Positions 48,698-59,797 of a stretch of 64,000 bases of DNA are shown here, one piece after another. The stretch's first letter is position 1; every line of letters starts with the position of its first letter. Below the pieces are notes generated by a model. It saw only the letters and a program-made list of their open reading frames with translations. It did not search any database and was not told where the DNA came from. The DNA comes from Stenotrophomonas maltophilia (lineage in GTDB: Bacteria > Pseudomonadota > Gammaproteobacteria > Xanthomonadales > Xanthomonadaceae): contig NZ_NEQV01000002.1 of NCBI RefSeq assembly GCF_002799245.1, forward strand, positions 682,001 through 746,000, written 5' to 3'. The translations under genes were made by a program, and so were the position numbers.

Positions 48698-49420
48698 ATG
48701 CGAGTCGAGCCCGCCGACATCGAAGCCCTGTTCGACGCCATCCCGGATGTGCTGTTCTTCATCAAGGACCTTCAGGGGCGTTACACCCACGTCAACCAGA
48801 CCATGCTGCGACGGCTGGGCCTGCGCGCGCGCAAGGACGTCATCGGGCGTACCGCGGCCGAGATCTACCCGACCGGCCTCAGCGCGGACTACGTCGACCA
48901 GGACGCCCGGGTCCTGTCCGGCGAGGTGATCGAGAACCTGATGGAGCTGCACCTGTTCGCCAACCGCGAACCGGGCTGGTGCCTGACCTGCAAGCGCCCG
49001 TTGGTGGTCGATGGAGCCATCGAGGGCCTGATCGGCATTTCCCGCGATCTTGGCCAGAAGGACAGCCTGGGCGCCCAGTACGAGCAGCTGCGGCTGGCGC
49101 TGGCCCATCTCAATGCGCACTACGCCGAGAACGTGCGCATGCAGACCCTGCTGGACATCACCGGCTTCTCGCTGTCCAAGCTGGAGCGCAGTTTCCGCAA
49201 GGTGTTCCAGATGACCCCGCAGCAGGTGCTGACCCGGCTGCGGATCCAGATGGCCATGCACCTGCTGCATGGCGACGACAGCATCGCCTGCATCGGCCAG
49301 GCCTGCGGTTTCAGCGACCAGAGCGCCTTCACCCGCAAGTTCAAGGCTGAAACCGGTTTCTCGCCGCGCGCCTACCGCGCCCGCATTGGTGGCAGTGTCG
49401 GCGAGCCGGCGCTGGCCTGA
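48698..49420 (+). CDS. PAS-domain AraC-family transcription regulator
   Basis: 240 residues. N-terminal PAS/PAC sensor (about 8-125; DALFDAIPDVLF..YTHVNQTMLRRLG opens a PAS-like fold: FDAIPDVLFFIKDLQGRYTH) and C-terminal AraC double HTH (about 130-230; LLDITGFSLSKLERSFRKVFQMTPQQVL and SIACIGQACGFSDQSAFTRKFKAETGFSPRAYR). A small ligand is presumably read by the PAS domain. The next gene, in the same direction 82 bp on, is an amino-acid permease, the likely target. A TATGCT sits only about 10 bp before ATG 48698, so a leaderless mRNA is possible. Confidence 0.88.
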   Translation: MRVEPADIEALFDAIPDVLFFIKDLQGRYTHVNQTMLRRLGLRARKDVIGRTAAEIYPTGLSADYVDQDARVLSGEVIENLMELHLFANREPGWCLTCKRPLVVDGAIEGLIGISRDLGQKDSLGAQYEQLRLALAHLNAHYAENVRMQTLLDITGFSLSKLERSFRKVFQMTPQQVLTRLRIQMAMHLLHGDDSIACIGQACGFSDQSAFTRKFKAETGFSPRAYRARIGGSVGEPALA

Positions 49421-49502
49421 GCCGCCTGCTGCGCTGTGCCTATCCCCGCGGGCATGGGACAGGGTAAGGTGTCGCCCCTGTAGCCCGCCGCCAGCCCCGC
49501 CG

Positions 49503-50870
49503 ATGCCCAACTCGATTCCGACCGCTTCGCCGTCCCGCCTCGGACATTCGCTCAAGCCCCGCCAGCTGATCATGATGGGCCTGGGCAGCGCCATCGGCGC
49601 CGGCCTGTTCCTCGGCTCGGGCGTGGGTGTGCAGGCGGCCGGTCCGGCGGTACTGGTGTCGTACCTGGTGGCCGGCGCGCTGGTGATCATCGTGATGAAC
49701 GCACTGGGCGAGATGGCGGCGGCCAAACCGACCAGTGGCGCGTTCTCGGTGTACGCCGCCGATGCCATGGGCGCCACCGCCGGCGCCACGGTCGGCTGGT
49801 TGTGGTGGGTGCAGCTGGTGATCGTGATCGCTGCCGAGGCGGTGGGCGCGGCCGGGTTGCTGGCTACGGTCTGGCCGGCGGTACCGGTACCGATGGCAGC
49901 GCTGGCCTTCATGCTGTTCTTCACCGCGATCAACCTGCTCGGGGTGAAGAATTTCGGCGAGTTCGAATTCTGGTTCGCCATCCTCAAGGTGGCGGCGATC
50001 CTGGCCTTCATCGCCATCGGCGTGGCACTGCTGATGGGTTGGCTGCCGCAGGTGACTTCGCCGGGGCTGAGCAACTTCACCGAGCACGGCGGGTTTGCAC
50101 CGAAGGGCCTGGCCGGGATCGGTGCGGCATTGCTGGTTGTCGTCTTTGCCTTCGGTGGCACCGAGATCGTGGCCGTTGCCGCAGCCGAGACCGAAGATCC
50201 GGAGCGCAGCATCGCCCGTGCCATCCGCACCGTGGCCTGGCGCATCCTGGTGTTCTACATCGGCTCGCTGAGCGTGATCATCGCGGTGGTGCCCTGGACC
50301 AGCGAGGCACTGAAGTCGCCGTTCGCCGCCGTGCTGGACATCGCGCGCATTCCGGGGGCCGGCACCGCCATCACCCTGATCGCGGTGATCGCGCTGCTGT
50401 CGGCGCTCAATGCCAATCTTTACGGCGCCTCGCGCATGATGTATTCGCTGGCGCAGCGCCGCGAAGCCCCGGCCGTGCTCGGCTGGACCGACCCGCGCCA
50501 GGTGCCGGTGGTTGCGGTGCTGGCCAGCGTGCTGTTCGGCTTCGCCGCCACGGTGATGGAACTGCTGTTCCCGGACCGGGTGTTGCCCGTGCTGCTGAAC
50601 ATCGTCGGTTCCACCTGCCTGCTGGTGTGGACGCTGTCGCTGGTCTCGCAGCTGGTACTGCGTCGCCGCGCGGATCGCCTGGGTACCCGGCTGCCGTTCC
50701 GCATGGCGGGTTTCCCGTGGCTGACCTGCTGCGCGCTGGCGATCCTGGCGCTGATCTTCGGCCTGCTGCTGAGTGAATCGCATACCCGCCTGCAGTTCCT
50801 GTCGATGGTGGCACTGACCGCCACCATCGCCGCCGGCAGCGCCATCGCGCGGCGCATGCGCGAGGCCTGA
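49503..50870 (+). CDS. Amino-acid permease (APC superfamily, AAT family)
   Basis: 455 residues with about 12 TM helices. LKPRQLIMMGLGSAIGAGLFLGSGVGVQAAGPAVL is the APC signature (unwound TM1 GSAIGAGLFLGSG), and TM6 has FAFGGTEIVAVAAAET. Related to the proline/GABA/aromatic permeases by these motifs; the substrate is not fixed. ATG 49503 (MPNSIPTASPSRLG) chosen as the start just before the first basic helix. Probably controlled by the PAS-AraC protein upstream. Confidence 0.9.
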   Translation: MPNSIPTASPSRLGHSLKPRQLIMMGLGSAIGAGLFLGSGVGVQAAGPAVLVSYLVAGALVIIVMNALGEMAAAKPTSGAFSVYAADAMGATAGATVGWLWWVQLVIVIAAEAVGAAGLLATVWPAVPVPMAALAFMLFFTAINLLGVKNFGEFEFWFAILKVAAILAFIAIGVALLMGWLPQVTSPGLSNFTEHGGFAPKGLAGIGAALLVVVFAFGGTEIVAVAAAETEDPERSIARAIRTVAWRILVFYIGSLSVIIAVVPWTSEALKSPFAAVLDIARIPGAGTAITLIAVIALLSALNANLYGASRMMYSLAQRREAPAVLGWTDPRQVPVVAVLASVLFGFAATVMELLFPDRVLPVLLNIVGSTCLLVWTLSLVSQLVLRRRADRLGTRLPFRMAGFPWLTCCALAILALIFGLLLSESHTRLQFLSMVALTATIAAGSAIARRMREA

Positions 50871-50880
50871 ACCCCCTCCT

Positions 50881-50950
50881 GTAGAGCCGAGCCCACGCTC
50901 GGCTGCTCTCCGGCCAGACCGCGCTGAGCCGAGCACGGGCTCGGCTCTAC
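50881..50950. repeat. SMAG-type inverted pair with extended arms
   Basis: GTAG-A-GCCGAGC..GCTCGGC (50881-50904) and GCCGAGC-ACGG-GCTCGGC-T-CTAC (50927-50950). The flanks are also complementary (CCCCTCCT before, AGGAGGGG after), making one long hairpin. Confidence 0.9.
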
Positions 50951-51060
50951 AGGAGGGGGCATGTGCGGCGGGAACACGGCGGGGCCACACGCCGTGCGCA
51001 CATTCCACGTGCAATGCTGATTGCGTGGGCCGTCATCGGCCCGTCGAACAGGAGCACCGC

Positions 51061-51471
51061 ATGCTGCGCAGCCGTCCCTTCCTGATGTTCACCGGCCAGG
51101 CCGAGGCCGCGCTGGCCCTGTACGCCGAGGCCTTCGCCGATTTCCGCCTGCTGGCCCTGCAGCGCCACCCGGAGGGACCGGGTGCCGGCGTGCCCGGGCA
51201 GGTCCGTCAGGCCATCTTCCTGCTCGGTGGCACCCACTACCTGTGCTTCGACAGCCTGGATGTGCACGATTTCACCTTCTCGCCGTCGATCTCGCTGTTC
51301 GTGGAGTGTTCCGGCGCTGAACAGTTCGAGCGTGCGGCACGCGTGCTGGGCGAGGGCGGCCATTGGCTGATGCCGGTGGGTGACTACGACTTCAGCAACC
51401 GCTATGGCTGGGTGCAGGACCGCTTCGGCGTGTCGTGGCAGTTGAGCCTGGGGCAGATGCCGGATCCGTGA
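51061..51471 (+). CDS. VOC-superfamily (PhnB-like) protein
   Basis: 136 residues: RSRPFLMFTGQAEAALALYAEAF opening and a C-terminal GDYDFSNRYGWVQDRFGVSWQLSL, the typical PhnB/3-demethylubiquinone methyltransferase-like VOC fold. Enzymatic or binding role unknown. ATG 51061 fits the family start; an in-frame start 36 bp upstream exists. Ends before a shared terminator with gcvP. Confidence 0.85.
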   Translation: MLRSRPFLMFTGQAEAALALYAEAFADFRLLALQRHPEGPGAGVPGQVRQAIFLLGGTHYLCFDSLDVHDFTFSPSISLFVECSGAEQFERAARVLGEGGHWLMPVGDYDFSNRYGWVQDRFGVSWQLSLGQMPDP

Positions 51472-51513
51472 CCGGATGTTTGCGGGTGTGGACCTCGCTC
51501 CACACGCCCCTAC

Positions 51514-51543
51514 GAAAACGGCCCGCTTGCGCGGGCCGTTTTC
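51514..51543. terminator. Bidirectional terminator between the VOC gene and gcvP
   Basis: GAAAACGGCCCGC-TTGC-GCGGGCCGTTTTC: a perfect 13-bp stem with A and T tracts at both ends, serving both convergent genes. Confidence 0.92.
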
Positions 51544-51563
51544 ATTTCCGATGGATCGAAGGC

Positions 51564-54431
<2,868 letters not shown>

Positions 54432-54498
54432 GGCGAAGGATCCGTCAGGAAAGGGCACACGCACGGGCACAAGCCGCCGGTCGGCGGTCTGCGGGGCG

Positions 54499-54662
54499 CC
54501 CCTCTGTCCTTTTGCCTGAGAGTTTGGAAGCGCGGAAAACCGCAGCTTCGTGCCCCTTCGGCGCCGGATCGAACCGGTCTCTCCAGAGTTCTGTTACGGG
54601 TGGTATCGGGCCTGAGCGATTACGGGCGTTGCGCCTTCGGCAGCGGTGTTCCGCTTCTCCCA
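54499..54662 (-). ncRNA. Tandem glycine riboswitch in the gcvP leader
   Basis: Read on the minus strand, two aptamers follow each other. The first opens GGGAGAAGCGG, with the core GCCGAAGGCGCAA and CGCTCAGGC. The second opens CTGGAGAGACCGG, with CGCCGAAGGGGCA and ACTCTCAGGCAAAAGGACAG. These are the conserved glycine aptamer cores. In relatives it switches on glycine cleavage when glycine is high. It ends about 67 bases before the gcvP ATG. Confidence 0.95.
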
Positions 54663-54677
54663 CCGTGTTGCCCGCCG

Positions 54678-54683
54678 ATTATA
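54678..54683 (-). promoter_or_regulatory. TATAAT -10 box for the riboswitch-gcvP transcript
   Basis: TATAAT on the minus strand, placed so that transcription would start about 8 bases before the first riboswitch aptamer. The -35 region is GC-rich and unclear. The rest of the gap up to 54900 shows no feature other than a TATGAT (54798-54803) that may serve the exporter gene. Confidence 0.65.
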
Positions 54684-54900
54684 GCCCGTTGCGCGCCCGC
54701 CAGCCGCCTCCGGGCCCGGCCGCTGCGCCTGAATGGCCGATGGCCCGGCCGTGCGTTTTGTGCACCGCTGCATGGCATCGGGCGCAATCCCCACCTATGA
54801 TGGGCGGATACCCGAATTCATCTGGCGCCGTCCCTGCTGCAGGGGGACCGGCGCCCGCCGTGCGTGCCACGCATGGCCCTGCCTGCCGGACGCCTTTCCC

Positions 54901-56127
54901 ATGACCGCCGCTGTTGCTCCCTCCACCCGCCGCATGGCCCTGCTGCTTGCCGGCCTGGCCATGTTCGGCCCGTTCTCGATCGACACCATCTTTCCGGCTT
55001 TCCCGCAGCTGGCCCAGCGCCTGGCGGTGGACGAGGTGGCGGTACAGCAGACCATCAGCGTGTACCTGCTGTTCTACGGCCTGATGAGCCTGGCGCACGG
55101 CCCGCTGTCCGATGCCTGGGGCCGCAAGCGGGTGATCCTCGGTGGCCTGGTGGTGTTCGTCGGCGCCTCGGTCGGCTGCGCGCTGTCCACCGACCTGACC
55201 ACGCTGCTGGCCTTCCGCGCACTGCAGGGCCTGTCTGCGGGCGTCGGCATGATCGTCGGCCGCGCGGTGATCCGCGACCTGTACCACGGCCATGACGCGC
55301 AGCGGCTGATGAGCCAGGTGTCGATGCTGTTCGGCATCGCCCCGGCGATCGCACCGATCATCGGTGGCTGGATCCTGCTCAGCGGCGCCGGCTGGCCGCT
55401 GATCTTCTGGTTCCTGGTGGTGTTCTCGCTGGTGCTGCTGGCCGCCACCGCACGCTACCTGCCGGAGACCCATCCGGTTGAAGCACGGGTGCCATTGTCA
55501 CCGCGCGTACTGCTGCGCGACTACGTGCGCATCGGCTTCAACCCGCGCTTCCTGCGCCTGGCGCTGGCCGGCAGCATCGGCTTCGGCGGCATCTTCCTGT
55601 ACATCTCCTCGGCGCCGGTGTTCGTGATGCAGCACCTGCATCTGGGCGAGGGAGGTTTCGCCTGGTTGTTCATCCCCACCATCGGCGGCATGACCGCCGG
55701 CTCGTTCCTGTCCGGGCGCATGGCCGGGCACACCACGCCCACCCGCCAGGTTTCCATTGGTTTCAGCCTCTGCGCGCTGTCGGTGCTGCTGAATGTCGGC
55801 TACGTGGCGCTGTCGCCGCAGTTCGTGCTGCCGTGGGCGGTGCTGCCGATCTTCCTGGGTGGCATGGGCATGGCGCTGATCTTCCCGATCCTGGCGCTGG
55901 CGGTGCTGGACATGTACCCGCATCAGCGCGGCCTGGCCTCGTCACTGCAGGCGTTCGTGCAGCTGATGATCAGCACCGTGGTGGCTGGCGTGGTGTCGCC
56001 GCTGCTGAGCGCCAGCCCGCTGCACCTGGCACTGGGCCAGGCGGCGTTTTTCGGCGCCGGCTTCGTGTTCTGGTACTGGGAACACCAGCGCGAACGCGCG
56101 GCACAGGCAGCCTGCACGGGTCACTGA
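54901..56127 (+). CDS. Bcr/CflA-family multidrug exporter
   Basis: 408 residues, 12 TM helices, MFS DHA1. MALLLAGLAMFGPFSIDTIFPAFPQLA and LMSLAHGPLSDAWGRKRVILGG (motif A) plus the GVGMIVGRAVIRDLY region are characteristic of Bcr/CflA. Proton-driven export of drugs such as bicyclomycin or chloramphenicol in relatives; sulfonamide or other specificity cannot be read. ATG 54901 (MTAAVAPSTRRMALLLAG) starts the first helix properly. Confidence 0.9.
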   Translation: MTAAVAPSTRRMALLLAGLAMFGPFSIDTIFPAFPQLAQRLAVDEVAVQQTISVYLLFYGLMSLAHGPLSDAWGRKRVILGGLVVFVGASVGCALSTDLTTLLAFRALQGLSAGVGMIVGRAVIRDLYHGHDAQRLMSQVSMLFGIAPAIAPIIGGWILLSGAGWPLIFWFLVVFSLVLLAATARYLPETHPVEARVPLSPRVLLRDYVRIGFNPRFLRLALAGSIGFGGIFLYISSAPVFVMQHLHLGEGGFAWLFIPTIGGMTAGSFLSGRMAGHTTPTRQVSIGFSLCALSVLLNVGYVALSPQFVLPWAVLPIFLGGMGMALIFPILALAVLDMYPHQRGLASSLQAFVQLMISTVVAGVVSPLLSASPLHLALGQAAFFGAGFVFWYWEHQRERAAQAACTGH

Positions 56128-56268
56128 GCAGCGCGCAGGGGTAGGGTAGGCCGAGCGGCCTGCAGGGCTTGCGACGGGAAACCACCGGACTAGGCTGGGC
56201 ACTCCAGCCAGCCGGTGCTTGGATGCACGACAGCCAGCCGATCCATTGTCGTTGCATGAGGTTCCCCG

Positions 56269-57165
56269 ATGGCTGCGCAGCAGACCTACCGCCTGTTCGA
56301 GGTGGCGCTGAAGGAGCGCCGCGTACTTTCCCCTTCCCTGGACCGCATGGTGTTCACCGGTGCCGACGTGGCGCGGATGAAGACCGAAGGCCCGGACCAG
56401 CGCATCAAGGTGTTCTTCCCCTTGCCCGGCCAGGAGGTGCCGCAGGTACCCAGCGGCGAGGACTGGTACCCGCGCTACCGGGCCCTGCCGGACGATCAGC
56501 GCCCGCCCATGCGCACCTACACCATCCGCCAGCTGCGCGCCGGGCAGGGCGAGGTCGACGTCGATTTCGTCATCCACGGCGAGACCGGGCCGGCTTCTCG
56601 CTGGGCCACGCATGCGCGGCCGGGTGACCGCGTGGTGCTGCTTGCCCCGGACGCTGACTGCGCCGACAGCAGCGAGGGCTGGGAATGGAAGCCACCTGCC
56701 GGCGTCGGCCAGGTGCTGCTGGTGGCCGACGAAACCGCGTTGCCGGCAGTGGCCGGCATCCTGGAGGAACTGGCGGCCATGGTGGATCCGCCGCGTACGC
56801 TGGCCCTGCTGGAAGTGGCGCAGGCCGGTGATGCGGTGCCGCTGAAGGCGCCGGCCACGGCCGAACTGGTCTGGCTGGCGCGCGGGCAGGCGGCGTACGG
56901 GCAGCCCCTGCTGCAGGCGGTCCAGGCGCGCCTGGCGGCAGCTTCCGGCGTGGCTGCCGGCGATGCGCTGGAGGAGATCGACGTCGATACGCAGATCCTC
57001 TGGGAGCAGGCCGATACCGGCGTGGCCGGGCCGCTGTATGCCTGGGTGGCAGGCGAGGCGGGGGCGGTAATGGCGATCCGCCGGCACCTGGTGCGCGACT
57101 GCGGGCTGGACCGCCGCGCGATCACCTTCATGGGCTACTGGCGGCACGGCAAGGTGCTGGACTGA
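56269..57165 (+). CDS. Siderophore-interacting (ViuB-type) flavoprotein
   Basis: 298 residues. FAD-binding domain with MRTYTIRQLR (R.Y.(T/S) motif, about residues 84-93) and a C-terminal SIP domain ending YWRHGKVLD. It reduces ferric siderophores in the cytoplasm to release iron. No siderophore genes are near. ATG 56269 follows GAGG. Confidence 0.92.
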   Translation: MAAQQTYRLFEVALKERRVLSPSLDRMVFTGADVARMKTEGPDQRIKVFFPLPGQEVPQVPSGEDWYPRYRALPDDQRPPMRTYTIRQLRAGQGEVDVDFVIHGETGPASRWATHARPGDRVVLLAPDADCADSSEGWEWKPPAGVGQVLLVADETALPAVAGILEELAAMVDPPRTLALLEVAQAGDAVPLKAPATAELVWLARGQAAYGQPLLQAVQARLAAASGVAAGDALEEIDVDTQILWEQADTGVAGPLYAWVAGEAGAVMAIRRHLVRDCGLDRRAITFMGYWRHGKVLD

Positions 57166-57247
57166 CCGCGCTGGATCGAGCGCGCGTGAAGCGGCGCTGC
57201 GGGCGGGGTGCGCTATCCTTGCGCCCCCCTCGCAGCGGTACCGCACC

Positions 57248-57640
57248 ATGTCCACCAGTTCCAAGACCCGCCGCGACCAGCGCCGTCGCCAGGAAAAGCA
57301 GGCCGCCAACAAGGCCGCCGCCCAGGCTTCACCGGTGGAACCGCATGCCGAACTGCGCGACGCGCAGCGCACCCTGCTGGCCGGTGTCGTGCGCCGCGAT
57401 GGCGAATGGGTGCTGGGCATGGATGGCCGTATCGCCGGCCACAGTGACTCCGCCGCACAGGTACTGGCGCTGATCATGCAGGCCGGTGAACTGCACGAGC
57501 GCAACGGCACGCCGGTGCGCCTGATGTACTCCGACGCGCTGCGCGATGCCGCGCAGGCCGAAGCGAAGGAGAAGGGCCAGACCTTCGAGGAATTCAAGGC
57601 CGAACTGGCCGCGCAGATGGTGGCGAAGAAGGACAGCTGA
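57248..57640 (+). CDS. Hypothetical protein
   Basis: 130 residues, no family recognised. A strongly basic, Gln/Ala-rich helical N-terminus (SKTRRDQRRRQEKQAANKAAAQ, coiled-coil-like) is followed by an acidic helical body. No signal peptide or TM helix. High-GC codon use like the neighbours supports that it is real. Ends at a SMAG pair and a shared terminator. Confidence 0.7.
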   Translation: MSTSSKTRRDQRRRQEKQAANKAAAQASPVEPHAELRDAQRTLLAGVVRRDGEWVLGMDGRIAGHSDSAAQVLALIMQAGELHERNGTPVRLMYSDALRDAAQAEAKEKGQTFEEFKAELAAQMVAKKDS

Positions 57641-57651
57641 TCGCTGTTCTG

Positions 57652-57722
57652 GTAGAGCCGGCCGTTGGCCGGCTGCCAGATGGATTTCCGGCGTGCAGTT
57701 GCCGGCCAGCGGCCGGCACTAC
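57652..57722. repeat. GTAG-type inverted pair (GCCGGCC subtype)
   Basis: GTAG-A-GCCGGCC-GTT-GGCCGGC (57652-57673) and GCCGGCC-AGC-GGCCGGC-A-CTAC (57701-57722). Confidence 0.85.
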
Positions 57723-57725
57723 CGG

Positions 57726-57758
57726 AAAGGGGCGGATCCTTGCGGACCCGCCCCTTTT
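57726..57758. terminator. Bidirectional terminator between 57640 and the M2 peptidase gene
   Basis: AAAGGGGCGGATCC-TTGC-GGACCCGCCCCTTTT, a 14-bp stem with one A-C mismatch and T/A tracts, 1 bp before the peptidase stop. Confidence 0.8.
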
Positions 57759-57759
57759 C

Positions 57760-59724
57760 TCATTTTGCCGCCGGGGCCGCGTTGGCCTGCCAACCGCACA
57801 TCTGGCCTTCGTTCTGCTGCTTCAGCCACTCGTTGACCGGGGTGAAGTACTCGATCATCGGGCCCGCATCGAGCTTGTCGGTACCGGTCAGCTCCTTCAG
57901 CGTGGCCTGCCACGGCTGGCTGGCACCCTTGCTCAGCATCGCCCAGTACTTCTGGCCGGCTTCCTTGTTGCCGTAGAAGGTGCACTCATGCAGCGGGCCC
58001 TTGTAGCCGGCCGCATCGCACAGGCCCTTGTAGAACTGGAACTGCAGGATGCGTGCCAGGAAGTAGCGGGTGTACGGGGTGTTGCCCGGCACGTGGTACT
58101 TCGCACCCGGATCGAAGAACTCCTCGCCACGGGTGCTGGCCGGGGCCACGCCCTGGTACTTGGCCTTCAGGTCCCACCACGCCTTGTTGTAGTTGTCGGC
58201 GGTGATCGAACCATCGAACACGCCCCAGCGCCAGCGGTCGATCATCAGCCCGAACGGCAGGAACGACACGCCCGACAGCGCCATGCGCATCTGGTTGTTG
58301 ATGACTGCTTCGCGGCTTTCGGTCGGCGCGTCGACCAGGCCGATCGAGCTGAGGTACTTGGGCGTCATCGCCAGCACGATGGTGTCGCCGATCGCTTCAT
58401 GGAAACCATCGTTGGCACCGCCCTGGAACAGCGGGGGCAGCGGGTTGTAGGCCAGGTCGTAATAGATGTGGCCCAGCTCGTGGTAGATGGTGGTGAAGTT
58501 CTCTTCGTTCGGCTTGATGCACATCTTGGTGCGCACGTCGCCTTCCATGTTCATGTCCCAGGCGCTGGCGTGGCAGACCACATCGCGGTCGTCGGGCTTG
58601 ATGAACTGGGTGCGTTCCCAGTACGACTGCGGCAGCGACGGCATGCCCAGCGACACGTAGAAGTCCTGCGCGCGTTCGGTCATCTGCTTGGCGGTACGCA
58701 GTTCGGCCTCGCGCTGCGCCTTGTACTGCGCCGCCACGTTGGCATCCTTGCCGGCCTTGGCCAGCGCCGCACTCAGGTTGGTCTGGTACTGCTTTTCCAG
58801 TGCAGCGGTGATGTCCAGGCTGCCGGCACCCGGGTACGGTTCCAGCTGGTCCCACAGGTTCGACCAGTCCTGCTGCCACATGTTGCCCAGCAGGTGCGCG
58901 GCGATCAGGCCGTTGCCCACTTCGGCCTTGTCCTTGCCGTAGGTCTTGTCCAGCTTGCCGCGTGCGTAGCAGTGCAGCTGCTCGTACATCGGCTTGACCT
59001 GTTCCCACAGGCGATCGGTTTCCGGGCCGATCTGTTCCGGCGGCATGTCATAGCCGCTGCGCCACATCTGGCCGGCATCGGTGAAGCCCATGCCCTTGGC
59101 ACCTTCGTTCACCAGGCCGACGAATTTCTGGTAGTCGCCGCGCATGGCCTTGGTGGTGCTGTGCCAGCCCTGCCAGGCATCGAGCTGCTTGTCGTAGTCG
59201 CGGCTGCGCGCCAGCACCTGCTCCAGCTCGCCCAGCTGGCGGCAGGAGTTCGGATCGTTGGCGTCGGTGCAGTACTTGCCGGCGCCGTAGCTGCCTTCCA
59301 TGCGGGTGGCGATCTGGGTCAGTTCGGCCAGCTTGGCCGGGTCGCGCGGCGCCGGCATCGACGACATCAGCTTCAGCAGATGGATCGCGCGCTTGCTGTC
59401 CTCGCTCATCGGCTTGCCGTCGAACTTGGCGGCCTGTTCGATCCAGCTGTTGAGCTGGGTCAGGGAACGCTCGTTGGCCTTGGCCGCGATGCGTTCCGAA
59501 TCACCGTTGATGTAGGTGGAGGACAGCCACTGCGCCGAGGTCATCTCCGGGTAGGCGGCCTTGAATTCGGCGTTGATGCGGGCCACGAACTGGTCGGCGG
59601 TTTCGCCGGCCGGGGCACTGCTGCTGGCGGTATCGGTGCCTGGGGCAGCTTCCTTCTTGCAGGCGGCCAGGGCCAGCGTGGCGACGGCGATTGCCGAGGC
59701 CAGCAGGAGATGACGGTGTTTCAC
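57760..59724 (-). CDS. M2-family dipeptidyl carboxypeptidase (ACE-like) lipoprotein
   Basis: A zinc metallopeptidase that removes C-terminal dipeptides, as angiotensin-converting enzyme does. 654 residues. GTG 59724 with AAGGA eight bases upstream; lipobox LAAC near residue 21, so probably a lipid-anchored periplasmic enzyme. Zinc site HELGH (His415, His419) with the third ligand in GFHEAIGD; substrate-contact residues in YHVPGNTPYTRYFLARILQFQFYK. Bacterial homologues are known in Xanthomonas. The longer frame upstream crosses the repeat block and is rejected. Confidence 0.94.
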   Translation of the reverse strand: MKHRHLLLASAIAVATLALAACKKEAAPGTDTASSSAPAGETADQFVARINAEFKAAYPEMTSAQWLSSTYINGDSERIAAKANERSLTQLNSWIEQAAKFDGKPMSEDSKRAIHLLKLMSSMPAPRDPAKLAELTQIATRMEGSYGAGKYCTDANDPNSCRQLGELEQVLARSRDYDKQLDAWQGWHSTTKAMRGDYQKFVGLVNEGAKGMGFTDAGQMWRSGYDMPPEQIGPETDRLWEQVKPMYEQLHCYARGKLDKTYGKDKAEVGNGLIAAHLLGNMWQQDWSNLWDQLEPYPGAGSLDITAALEKQYQTNLSAALAKAGKDANVAAQYKAQREAELRTAKQMTERAQDFYVSLGMPSLPQSYWERTQFIKPDDRDVVCHASAWDMNMEGDVRTKMCIKPNEENFTTIYHELGHIYYDLAYNPLPPLFQGGANDGFHEAIGDTIVLAMTPKYLSSIGLVDAPTESREAVINNQMRMALSGVSFLPFGLMIDRWRWGVFDGSITADNYNKAWWDLKAKYQGVAPASTRGEEFFDPGAKYHVPGNTPYTRYFLARILQFQFYKGLCDAAGYKGPLHECTFYGNKEAGQKYWAMLSKGASQPWQATLKELTGTDKLDAGPMIEYFTPVNEWLKQQNEGQMCGWQANAAPAAK

Positions 59725-59797
59725 GGGCGATCCTTGGGTGGTGAACGACGGCCGAAGGCTAGTGGGCAGTCGCTGCCACCGCAAGTGGCAAAGGTCG

